Part shown: positions 25,522-32,557 of the stretch, piece after piece | Numbering within the stretch: position 1 is the first letter of the stretch | Layout of the letters: the number at the start of each line of letters is the position of its first letter | NCBI GenBank assembly: GCA_003218375.1 | Contig: QHNH01000010.1 | Span: 88,597-125,877, forward strand | Source: Verrucomicrobiota bacterium | GTDB taxonomy: Bacteria; Verrucomicrobiota; Verrucomicrobiia; Chthoniobacterales; UBA10450 | Length of the DNA: 37,281 bases | Direction of reading: 5' to 3' | The notes under the pieces: model-generated | The model's database searches: none | What the model was told of the DNA's origin: nothing | Seen by the model: the letters and a program-made list of their open reading frames with translations, nothing else | Made by a program: the position numbers and the translations under genes

Positions 25522-26211
25522 TCATCGGCCCCGTCGAAGCAAAGCGCGAGTGAGCGCGATGTGGCCGATCAACGCGCCACCGATGCAGACCGGGATGATC
25601 AACGCATAAGGGACGTGATAAATCAGCTCGAGCTTTGGGGTAACTGGCCAGCCGAGGGACACAGGAGACGACAAGATCGCGACTCGCATGACGTTGGCCA
25701 GCAACACGAGGCCGGCTCCGTTCGCGATCCACGGGACGATTATCGATCGCCGGCAAAAAGGCGCCGCGGCTAACGCCAGCACTCCCGAAATAATATCCCA
25801 GTTACGTCCCGACCACGTCATCGTCGCGGGAATAACGCCCTGCGCGACCCACGAATGAAGCACCAACTCCAGCGGAAGCCGGAACCCTTGGAACGCGACC
25901 AGCGCCGCCAAAGGAAGATCACTCAGCCAGCGGCCGATCGGTGAAAGGCCGATGCCCAGACTGACTGCATTCATTACCGCGGCAAACAACAGGACGCGCC
26001 GTTGATCTTCCTCAAGCCAGCCGCTCCCGACCACGAGAAGGATCGCCGTCAGCCAAAGAATCGTCCCGATCGCCACCGGCAGCGCCCGCCGCCGCGGACT
26101 CACCGATTCACGACGAGCGCTCGCCCACACTCCCCAGACAAACGCAGCCACCACTGCCGCGCAGATAGCTAGGAAAACTAATAACGATGCCAGCGACGCC
26201 CCCTGAAACAT
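25522..26211 (-). CDS. Polytopic membrane protein
   Basis: A 229-residue protein with six or seven hydrophobic segments, such as LLVFLAICAAVVAAFVWGVW, AIGTILWLTAILLVVGSGWL and IIPVCIGGALIGHIALT. Charged loops are short. WSGRNWDIISGVLA and GLVLLANVMRVAIL are the best-conserved-looking parts. No transporter or enzyme signature is recognised. It stands alone between two spacer repeats. Confidence 0.7.
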   Translation of the reverse strand: MFQGASLASLLVFLAICAAVVAAFVWGVWASARRESVSPRRRALPVAIGTILWLTAILLVVGSGWLEEDQRRVLLFAAVMNAVSLGIGLSPIGRWLSDLPLAALVAFQGFRLPLELVLHSWVAQGVIPATMTWSGRNWDIISGVLALAAAPFCRRSIIVPWIANGAGLVLLANVMRVAILSSPVSLGWPVTPKLELIYHVPYALIIPVCIGGALIGHIALTRALLRRGR

Positions 26212-26232
26212 GGACTCAAAATAATTAGCAGA

Positions 26233-26300
26233 TTCAAGGAGGGGCGCTTTCCAAATCGCCCGCTAACCAAACGGCGGTTTATAAACCGCCGCTCCTTGAA
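26233..26300. repeat. Inverted repeat with central palindrome
   Basis: TTCAAGGAG (26233-26241) and CTCCTTGAA (26292-26300) are perfect 9-bp arms; inside lies the palindrome GGCGGTTTATAAACCGCC (26273-26290). The element fills the spacer between the membrane protein and the secreted protein, just after the stop of the latter. Confidence 0.75.
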
Positions 26301-26303
26301 GTC

Positions 26304-26786
26304 CTATCGTCGCTTCTCGACCGGAATAATGTCCGTCGGAACCGACGGATACATTTTGCTAATCCGTTTCAGGTCAGCCGGACTCGGATTGAAAGCGCCA
26401 TCTCCGTTATCATCCATCGGAGGCAGCTTCATCACTTCCCATCGTCCTGCCTCCGAGTGCAGCAGGAACCCGCTGTTTTCCGGAAACCCTTCTGTTGCGA
26501 TAGACGAACGCGGATCGGCATACACCCAGACCCAGCTATTGTGCGCTTTCAAGTAACGCACGTGAAACGAAATCCTGCCTCGGTAGCGTTTGCCTTCGCT
26601 GGCTTGCCAATGTCGGCGGAGACCATCCAGGATCGCTTCACGTTCTGCGCTGCCTTCAGCCGGCGCGTGTAACTTGTCCGCGACAGCCTCCGCTTGCTTG
26701 GTTGGCGATGCCAGAACGGTCGTCGGAGCCAGGGCTACGGCGCCCAAGCACACGCACCCGAAGAGCATCAAATATCTCGTGGTCAT
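26304..26786 (-). CDS. Secreted hypothetical protein with a calcium-loop-like motif
   Basis: A 160-residue protein with a signal peptide (LMLFGCVCLGAVALAPTTVLA). The C-terminal part has DDNGDGAFNPSPADLKRI, which resembles half of a dockerin or EF-hand calcium loop, but its last ligand is two residues out of register. The middle (YLKAHNSWVWVYADP) is beta-rich. No family identified. Confidence 0.65.
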   Translation of the reverse strand: MTTRYLMLFGCVCLGAVALAPTTVLASPTKQAEAVADKLHAPAEGSAEREAILDGLRRHWQASEGKRYRGRISFHVRYLKAHNSWVWVYADPRSSIATEGFPENSGFLLHSEAGRWEVMKLPPMDDNGDGAFNPSPADLKRISKMYPSVPTDIIPVEKRR

Positions 26787-26825
26787 GTTCAGTTTTTCTC
26801 CTTCCTACTTTCTACTTTTCCCCGA

Positions 26826-27566
26826 CTATGGACGATCATTGTACCAGTACCTCTGAATAAATTCGTCGGTCGACTTAGGATTCCTTATTCGCCCGAAGGC
26901 CATCCGGGCGAAGTCGCGAAAATAGTGCCAGTCGCCGTGACGATCGAACTTCCTGGTTGACGCTACCGCCTTCATCGAGCGGAGCCGGGTCAGTCGTTGC
27001 CGGCGCGAGCGGCCCAGTCGCTTTAGGGCCCACAGAAAAGCCACATCTTCTGCGACCAACAAACGCTCGTTGTAGCCGCCGATCTCTATGAAATCGCTCC
27101 GCCGGCAGAAGACGACGCCCGCATCCATTCCCGTCACCAGCACGAGCGGGATAATTGCCAGATAGGTCGCGACCAGCGCCAGCGACCAGCGTTCCAAGGT
27201 CACGCCCGTAGCGCCGCCGACGATTCGATTGTCCGCCAATGTGCGCTCAATGCCATTGAAGGTTTCCGGATGAATTTGCGTGTCCGCGTCCACGAATGCG
27301 AGGATCGCACTCTGCGCGCCGGCCGCACCTCCATTGCGAGCGGCGGCAATCGCCCGCTTCACCACAGGCACCACCCGGCAGCCCCGAGCCGCCGCGATCT
27401 CAGCCGTGCGATCCGTGGAAGCATTGTCCGCCACGATTACGTCAATTGCGCTCGCACCGAAAGAATAGCGCGCCCGCGCAACATCAACGGTATCGAGCAA
27501 CCGGGGCAGCAACGCTTCTTCGTTGTGAGCCGGGATGACAAGTGTTTGTCGGATTTCTGTCTGCAT
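26826..27566 (-). CDS. Family 2 glycosyltransferase
   Basis: A 246-residue GT-A enzyme. LVIPAHNEEALLPRLLDTV starts the nucleotide-binding fold, VIVADNASTDRTAEIA follows and AFVDADTQIHPETF holds the DxD metal motif. YNERLLVAEDVAFLWALKRL resembles the ED catalytic-base region. The middle contains one hydrophobic stretch (LALVATYLAIIPLVLVTG). It transfers a sugar from a nucleotide donor to an unknown acceptor. It is separated from the envelope cluster at 30.7-34.3 kb by about 3 kb of accessory sequence. Confidence 0.85.
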   Translation of the reverse strand: MQTEIRQTLVIPAHNEEALLPRLLDTVDVARARYSFGASAIDVIVADNASTDRTAEIAAARGCRVVPVVKRAIAAARNGGAAGAQSAILAFVDADTQIHPETFNGIERTLADNRIVGGATGVTLERWSLALVATYLAIIPLVLVTGMDAGVVFCRRSDFIEIGGYNERLLVAEDVAFLWALKRLGRSRRQRLTRLRSMKAVASTRKFDRHGDWHYFRDFARMAFGRIRNPKSTDEFIQRYWYNDRP

Positions 27567-27598
27567 CGCCTGGTTACGCGCGTTGCAGCATTCTTACA

Positions 27599-27975
27599 CT
27601 AGTTGCCGGCAGACTGCTTTGCGTATTCGGTTAGCACTTCTGTTCGCTGGTTGATTAACTTGAGCTGCGCGTTCGCAAAATCCACCCGCATCCCGCTGTC
27701 CCCGACCGCGCCGCCCACGCGCGCCATCAACATCGCTTCATCGTCACGCCACTTGATCCAGGAGCGTTCCGCTTCCTTCAAAGCCTTCTGCCCGTCCGCA
27801 TCCAATTTGCTCATCAGGCGTTTATAGACAGCATCCAGTTTTGTGTTGGCCTGGTCCACTGCGGCGTTTCCTCCGTCCCCGGTGGCTTGAAGTCAGGATC
27901 TTTGCCCTGGGATTCAAAAGGCACGGCCATAATCACAAGAGCGAGAGAAGCGGCAAACAGCGTTGGTATTTTCAT
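27599..27975 (-). pseudogene. LprI/DUF1311-like gene with a frameshift
   Basis: The 3' part (27599-27859) encodes a clear DUF1311 domain (DAVYKRLMSKLDADGQKALK; AERSWIKWRDDEAM; LKLINQRTEVLTEYA). The 5' part, in another frame, encodes the expected signal peptide MKIPTLFAASLALVIMAVPF. The frames meet near 27880-27890: a single base added after GACTTCAAG would give a continuous 126-residue secreted protein. Either the gene is broken or the base was lost in sequencing. The alternative is a truncated GTG start inside the domain. Confidence 0.75.
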
Positions 27976-28098
27976 TTTTCTTGGCCTGAGTTTGTTGGCT
28001 TCGAGGGTGCGGTAGCAAGGCTTAACGGACGAAAACACGTCCGGCTATTTTCGAACGGTAAATTGAAGTTTTCGAGCCCGTTGCCGCTTGTCGTCGGG

Positions 28099-28434
28099 TC
28101 TTCCGGGCTCCCCAAAAACATGCCCGACGTTGTCGACGCTCTTTCCGGGCTCTCCGAAGAGGTGCCCGACAACGCCGGAGGGTCTTCACGGCTCCCCGGA
28201 AACATGCCCGGAGACGTCGGCCATCTTCCAGCGCTCCCCGAAAGCATGCCCGACAACGCCGGCCGTCTTTCCGGGCTCCCCGGAAACACGCCCGCGAACG
28301 TCGACACTCTTTTCGGGCTCCCGAGAAAGATGCCCGACGACGTCTACCGCTACGTCCGGCTCCAAGAAGACGTCCCCGACAAGCCCGGCGTTTTTTTCCC
28401 GCTCCCCGGAAAGACGCCCGACAACGTCAATTGC
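28099..28434. repeat. Tandem repeat, eight 42-bp units
   Basis: Eight consecutive units of exactly 42 bp start at 28099, 28141, 28183, 28225, 28267, 28309, 28351 and 28393. The consensus holds TTTCCGGGCTCCCCGGAAAC then ATGCCCGACAACGTCGAC. Only CTC and CCC triplets are invariant. Because 42 is divisible by three, three frames stay open, including one on plus (27841-28482) giving a 14-residue unit like LSGLPGNMPDNVD. Changes are not concentrated at third codon positions in that frame, so coding is doubtful. Flanks 27976-28098 and 28435-28544 hold no recognisable gene. Confidence 0.85.
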
Positions 28435-28544
28435 TTTTCCGCGGAGTGGAAAATAGGCGGATTAGAGATCGGGCGCTGCTAGGTTCTACTTCAGCCTGAC
28501 CCCTTTCGTCCCCCTCCCTTTTCTGCCCTCTAATGTGGCGGGCT

Positions 28545-29315
28545 TCATAGATCGATATCATCCGCCTCTGGAGCATCAGGTAAACCCACAGCCATGCGAT
28601 TGATGACATCGATACAGATACCAATAAGATCCTGAGTTTCCGTCAGGGTGTATACGGACTCGGGATGCGAGGTCGGGTTGCGAAACGAATCTTTTACGTA
28701 TTTCAATCGTTCCAACAGCTTATCATCCGGCTTCCTTTTTTTCCGAAGAGCCTCGAGCATGTTGCCCCACATCGGCGTTTCAAGGCGGACACGTTTGACC
28801 GCCGTAAAGTAGTACGCTTTCAAGACCGCCTCGCAGGCTCTCAATATATGAAAAGCAGATGCAGTAGGCTGGTCGAATGCAAGACATTGAAATGCAGACG
28901 CGACATCTTGCTTGGCGATGTGCGGAAGGCGAGAGAACGTCCCGCTACTGAACATTATCGAAGGGTTACTCAACAGGCCCTCAAGGTTGAAACGACTTTG
29001 GTCAAGCAGGTAAAGACGCTTCGTACTTGCCTCTGCGACGACCATCAATTCCAAAACATTGATAATCTCGCTGAATTGGGCCTCTTCTGCTGCGGTAATC
29101 TTTCGCGACTTATCCTTTTCCTTACCAAGTTCCGTGCTGAGCTCCTGTAGTTTGTTTGTACCCGCCAAGCTCACGCTAAAGTCCGTTTTCTTGAGGCCGT
29201 CGACCAGTTTCTTCACTTCACCCATCACTTGGACAATGCTGTAGTGCTGGCATCTCCGCAGCAGACGGATAAGAAGCCCGATGTGGATGAATTGATACGG
29301 CCCAATCGTCTTCAT
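28545..29315 (-). CDS. HEPN-like hypothetical protein
   Basis: 256 residues from ATG 29315; the longer frame to 29414 runs out of frame through a glycosyltransferase gene remnant. Mostly helical. The C-terminal part contains FRNPTSHPE, which fits the R-x4-H motif of HEPN ribonucleases, preceded by long helices (AFHILRACEAVLKAYYF; LLERLKYVKDS). HEPN proteins act in toxin-antitoxin and phage-defence systems as RNA-cleaving subunits. No nucleotidyltransferase partner is adjacent. Function is inferred from one motif and fold impression only. Confidence 0.6.
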   Translation of the reverse strand: MKTIGPYQFIHIGLLIRLLRRCQHYSIVQVMGEVKKLVDGLKKTDFSVSLAGTNKLQELSTELGKEKDKSRKITAAEEAQFSEIINVLELMVVAEASTKRLYLLDQSRFNLEGLLSNPSIMFSSGTFSRLPHIAKQDVASAFQCLAFDQPTASAFHILRACEAVLKAYYFTAVKRVRLETPMWGNMLEALRKKRKPDDKLLERLKYVKDSFRNPTSHPESVYTLTETQDLIGICIDVINRMAVGLPDAPEADDIDL

Positions 29316-29334
29316 CGAAGAACCATAGCACCAA

Positions 29335-29409
29335 CTAAATTCCGGCACGCTCCAAAAGCGAGCGGAGAACTTCTTCGGCTTCGAAGAATTGGCGGGCGAT
29401 TTCGGGAGA
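29335..29409 (-). pseudogene. Detached 3' tail of a glycosyltransferase gene, copy 1
   Basis: On the minus strand this encodes SPEIARQFFEAEEVLRSLL then ERAGI and a TAG stop. It matches the end of the intact glycosyltransferase at 30728 (EIARNFFEAEKVLHSLLERA) with about three changes. No upstream part of the gene is present; an ACAGGATTTACAGG repeat begins about 12 bp away. Confidence 0.8.
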
Positions 29410-29417
29410 CACAAAGC

Positions 29418-29505
29418 AGGAGGACAGGATTTACAGGATTAACGGGATGGAAGAGTCCCGGATTCCGACCGAATCCTCCGAATCCTATTAATCCTGTCTA
29501 AGATT
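29418..29505. repeat. ACAGGATTTACAGGATTAAC inverted repeat, copy 1
   Basis: Left arm GGACAGGATTTACAGGATTA, right arm TCCTATTAATCCTGTC, centre about 40 nt with further AATCC words. It lies next to a glycosyltransferase tail. Such GGATTTACAGGATTAA elements recur twice more in this window. Confidence 0.75.
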
Positions 29506-29534
29506 CTGGTCACCCGGGCTGGTCGCGGTATTGT

Positions 29535-29948
29535 TCACTTTGTTTTCGAAAACGCGGCCATCAGCAAGATGGCGGACGCGACAACGACCAAAGCGGTTCC
29601 GAGCATGAAGAGCGGCGCGTCGTAGCGCACTCCCATAAGCGCAAGCAGCGTCACGGGTAGCGTCGCGACCGTGAGAGCAGTTGCCCGCACGATGACTTGC
29701 GCCCACGCGTGGCTCGCCGCCGCAGCAGGCGCCGCGTAAAACGTTAGGTAGCCAAGAGGAAACAGGAGCAGGCCAACCAGGATATGATTCAGGAGCATGG
29801 GTGGCACGAGTTCGTCGGCTGTCCCCGTTGAAGTCGAATGTCGGATGAGCGCGGCAATATGCGGCGTTGCTACCAGATGCACGATGCCGAGCAGAATAAG
29901 CAGGACTCCGCTGCCCCTGAGTAACCGAACGCGAGTGGATGCCGACAT
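29535..29948 (-). CDS. Small polytopic membrane protein
   Basis: A 137-residue protein with four hydrophobic helices (VLLILLGIVHLVATPHIAAL; LLNHILVGLLLFPLGYLTFY; ALTVATLPVTLLALMG; LFMLGTALVVVASAILLMAA). A His-containing first helix (GIVHL) and the overall size resemble small four-helix DoxX-like or DUF-type inner-membrane proteins, but no family is firmly recognised. Stands alone between two repeats. Confidence 0.65.
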   Translation of the reverse strand: MSASTRVRLLRGSGVLLILLGIVHLVATPHIAALIRHSTSTGTADELVPPMLLNHILVGLLLFPLGYLTFYAAPAAAASHAWAQVIVRATALTVATLPVTLLALMGVRYDAPLFMLGTALVVVASAILLMAAFSKTK

Positions 29949-29988
29949 GTTCAGACTTCGCAGCGTAACACATTACGCCGCAAGAATG

Positions 29989-30065
29989 AGAGACAGGATT
30001 TACAGGGTTAACTGGATGGAAAATTCTTGGTCCGCTCCGCGTGCATCGTAAGCGGCTTACGATGC
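29989..30065. repeat. ACAGGATTTACAGG half-element and adjacent perfect hairpin
   Basis: GACAGGATTTACAGGGTTAA (from about 29992) is a left arm without a right arm. It is followed at 30043-30065 by a perfect 10-bp stem, GCATCGTAAG-CGG-CTTACGATGC. Together they fill most of the spacer between the membrane protein and the HicB-like gene. Confidence 0.7.
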
Positions 30066-30116
30066 GGCTTATTGTGATCGCATGCTGTAGAGATGGGAGG
30101 TGATCACCGTTCCCGG

Positions 30117-30353
30117 CTACACGCCAGCCGGCTCGCGCATGGGACGCGTGGCGGGAGCAGGTAATTCGGCGCTGGTCGCAGCCAATTGCTCAATCTCTTC
30201 GCGCACCAGCTCGCGCAACCGCGCATAGGTTTCTTCTTCTCCCTGGCCTTCACATACACCACCCCAGGGAAAAAGATCGGGGCAATAACCGATGTAACGA
30301 GTGTCTTCCTCGCTCCAACGCACAAATTTCAAATATCGGTCTTCGGCTTTCAT
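30117..30353 (-). CDS. HicB-like antitoxin-type protein
   Basis: 78 residues from ATG 30353 (MKAEDRYLKFVRWSEEDTRY). The layout of strand, YIGYCPDLFPWGGVCEG, and helix EEETYARLRELVREEIEQL matches the partial RNase H fold of HicB. HicB proteins neutralise HicA toxins by binding them. No HicA (a roughly 60-residue dsRBD-like protein) is present on either side. The Pro-rich tail (PAPATRPMREPAGV) replaces the DNA-binding domain found in longer HicB proteins. May be a solitary antitoxin. Confidence 0.7.
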   Translation of the reverse strand: MKAEDRYLKFVRWSEEDTRYIGYCPDLFPWGGVCEGQGEEETYARLRELVREEIEQLAATSAELPAPATRPMREPAGV

Positions 30354-30429
30354 TGCGTCGCTTGGCGGATGGCGTTGCTGACTTGTTTCTCCTGGTAATG
30401 CTAAGCGTCTTCTCCATCCTGAGCCAGCC

Positions 30430-30530
30430 GGAACATAGGCTTTAGGCCTGTGTGCCAATGGACATTCTGTCGGTTGCGCTTTCAGCGGAGTTGAACTCCG
30501 CTGGGCGCACAGACTGAAAGTCTATGTTCC
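30430..30530. repeat. Inverted repeat with nested hairpin
   Basis: GGAACATAGGCTTTAGGCCT (30430-30449) then GTGTGCC mirrors GGGCGCACAGACTGAAAGTC (30503-30522) then TATGTTCC, with a few mismatches. The centre contains AGCGGAGTTGAACTCCGCT (30484-30502), a perfect stem. It lies upstream of the HicB-like gene, in a 374-bp stretch (30354-30727) with no intact gene. Confidence 0.75.
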
Positions 30531-30560
30531 TCTCCACGGACTCGGGCATGGCTAGATGCT

Positions 30561-30637
30561 TTAGATTCCGGCGCGCTCCAAAAGGGAGCGGAGGACTTTT
30601 TCGGCTTCGAAGAATTGGCGGGCGATTTCGGAAGAGA
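30561..30637 (-). pseudogene. Detached 3' tail of a glycosyltransferase gene, copy 2
   Basis: Minus strand: SSEIARQFFEAEKVLRSLL then ERAGI and a TAA stop, again matching the C-terminus of the 30728 gene. It is separated from that gene's own stop only by an ACAGGATTTACAGG inverted repeat. No other part of the gene remains. Confidence 0.8.
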
Positions 30638-30639
30638 AT

Positions 30640-30719
30640 TAGACAGGATTTACAGGATTAACTGGATGGAAGAATTCCTTGTCCCCACCAATCCCATAAA
30701 ATCCTGTTAATCCTGTCTT
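30640..30719. repeat. ACAGGATTTACAGGATTAAC inverted repeat, copy 2
   Basis: Left arm GACAGGATTTACAGGATTAA, right arm AATCCTGTTAATCCTGTC, with AATCCC words in the centre. It sits exactly between a detached glycosyltransferase tail and the stop codon of the intact glycosyltransferase. Confidence 0.8.
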
Positions 30720-30727
30720 GAACTTCT

Positions 30728-31903
30728 TCAAATCCCGGCGCGCTCCAGAAGAGAATGCAACACCTTTTCCGCTTCGAAGAAATTGCGCGCGATTTCCTGC
30801 GCCGCTAATGAGTGGCGGGTGTAGTCGGCGTTGATCTCTTTTACGGCGTCGGCGATTTCGCCTAACGAACGGAAGGCGATGAGGCCGTGACTATGGGCGC
30901 CAAAGATTTTGCTGAAGCCGGTTTCCTGGATGATGACGGGGCGGCCGGCGGCGAGGTAGCAGCCGCTGCGGTCGCTGAACCAGCCGGTGTTCAGCCTTAC
31001 GTACTGGTCCTTGGCAACGGTGAATTCGCCTTTCGAGCGGCGGATGTAATCGCGGTAGAGGCGATAGTCGGCGCTGAGATCGTGCGGGGCGCGGAAGCGC
31101 CAGCCGTTGCGGAGGAATCTCTCACGCGTCTTGTCGTCCTTGATGTCGGTGGCGAGCTCGAACATTTCGCCGGCGCGTTTGGGCGCGGCGATGAACCGGA
31201 GAAATTCGCGCGACTTGCTCCACAAATATTTTTGGCCGCGCCATTCGATGTCTTTCAAGCCACTCGTAGACCAGTTCGCGACGGAGGTGAACACGGCGGC
31301 GGGACTGGGCCGGCGCACGGTTTTCCAGAGATCGGTGACGATGGGCTGGCGGGTGGGAAGCCACTTCAACTTGTGGGTGGGGACGGGGAAGGCAGCGGTG
31401 CCGACGTTCTCGCCGAAGGTGAAGAGGGCGTGATGGCGTTTCAGATATTTGATCGTCGATTTGTTTTCCTGGTCGACTTTGATCTGTTCGACGCCGGGAT
31501 CGCTCTCGATGTAGAGGATACGGTCGCTGGCGAGCAGGTCCGGATTGAATTCCTGGGTGCCGCAGACGTTGAGGATGGCGTCGGCTTCGCGATAAAGCTG
31601 GCGGATGCGAGTGAGGGGAAGGCCGGCGGTGGGATTGCCTGGCAAGTAGCGGGCGCAAAAGCCCCAGCGGCGCGCGAAGCCGAACTCGGCGCCGAGATGG
31701 CCGAGGATGCGCGCGGCGTAATCGAACTCGTTGTTTACCTCGAAGGTGTCAGGGTTATAGGGAAGGCGGGCGGAGTCTTCGATGTAGAAGACGTCGTGCC
31801 CGAGGCGTTGCAGGCCGACAATGTAATGAAGGTGCTGCCAGATGACGCCGGCGATGGGACAGCCGCCCATGAAGCCCATGACGATTAAGCGCTTTCGTTT
31901 CAT
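30728..31903 (-). CDS. Glycosyltransferase, envelope-glycan cluster
   Basis: A 391-residue GT-B-like protein. N-terminus MKRKRLIVMGFMGGCPIAGV, then GLQRLGHDVFYIEDS; the C-terminal half has GEFTVAKDQYVRLNTGWFSD and GRPVIIQETGFSKIFG, typical of the donor-site end of such enzymes. A paralogue lies at 15428-16570. It is third in a minus-strand operon after an ABC exporter and a hexapeptide acyltransferase, which suggests building or decorating an exported glycan or glycolipid. Donor and acceptor unknown. Confidence 0.8.
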   Translation of the reverse strand: MKRKRLIVMGFMGGCPIAGVIWQHLHYIVGLQRLGHDVFYIEDSARLPYNPDTFEVNNEFDYAARILGHLGAEFGFARRWGFCARYLPGNPTAGLPLTRIRQLYREADAILNVCGTQEFNPDLLASDRILYIESDPGVEQIKVDQENKSTIKYLKRHHALFTFGENVGTAAFPVPTHKLKWLPTRQPIVTDLWKTVRRPSPAAVFTSVANWSTSGLKDIEWRGQKYLWSKSREFLRFIAAPKRAGEMFELATDIKDDKTRERFLRNGWRFRAPHDLSADYRLYRDYIRRSKGEFTVAKDQYVRLNTGWFSDRSGCYLAAGRPVIIQETGFSKIFGAHSHGLIAFRSLGEIADAVKEINADYTRHSLAAQEIARNFFEAEKVLHSLLERAGI

Positions 31904-31966
31904 CCAACTTCGCCACGGCTTACGGCGGACAAGTTCCGCCTAACGACTGGTAGGTGAAGCCTAAGG

Positions 31967-32557
31967 TCATTCGTCGAGCTTCTTAGTTACGACCGCTGGA
32001 TTTCCGGCGACGACGACATTTGCTGGCACGCTCTTCGTAACGACAGCCCCGGCGGCGACGACGGAATTTTCGCCGATGGTGACGCCTTTGAGGATGATGG
32101 CGTTCATGCCGATCCAGACGTTATCGGAGATGATGACGGGCACGGTGCGCAGTTTCGGTCGAGGCGGGCGATCCTTGAAGAAGGGAGCGAGGGCGTGCGC
32201 GTCGATGATGCGTTGGGCGGGGGCGAGCGGGTGGAAATCGGAATCAGCGATGCCGACGTTCCAGGAGATGAGACAATGGGAGCCGATCTCGATCCGTTCC
32301 TCGGCCATGACGAGGGCGCCGTTCATGAGGGTGAAATCGCCGACGGTGCAAGTGCCGTTAACGCCGATCGCGAAGGAACAACCGGCGTAACAGGAGACAT
32401 GATCGCCGAGGACGACCGCGCGCGTTGCTTTGCTCTTGAGGTGCCGAAAGATCTGCGCACTCTCGCAATAAAAGCCTTCGCCGAAGATAACGTTGGGCGG
32501 GATCGGGTCCTTCCACCAATCTCCTTCGATCCGTCGCTCGCTGTTAACGTTGCTCAT
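31967..32557 (-). CDS. Hexapeptide-repeat acyltransferase
   Basis: A 196-residue left-handed beta-helix protein. Hexapeptide turns run through [20 protein letters not shown] and [40 protein letters not shown] is the classic end of sugar O-acetyltransferases. A probable catalytic His lies in SDFHPL. It transfers an acetyl or other acyl group from acyl-CoA to a sugar. It overlaps the ABC exporter gene by ATGA, so translation is coupled. Confidence 0.88.
   Translation of the reverse strand: MSNVNSERRIEGDWWKDPIPPNVIFGEGFYCESAQIFRHLKSKATRAVVLGDHVSCYAGCSFAIGVNGTCTVGDFTLMNGALVMAEERIEIGSHCLISWNVGIADSDFHPLAPAQRIIDAHALAPFFKDRPPRPKLRTVPVIISDNVWIGMNAIILKGVTIGENSVVAAGAVVTKSVPANVVVAGNPAVVTKKLDE

Noticed and set aside
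28099-28434. CRISPR array
   Set aside because: Units are contiguous 42-bp tandem copies with no unique spacers, and no cas gene is present.
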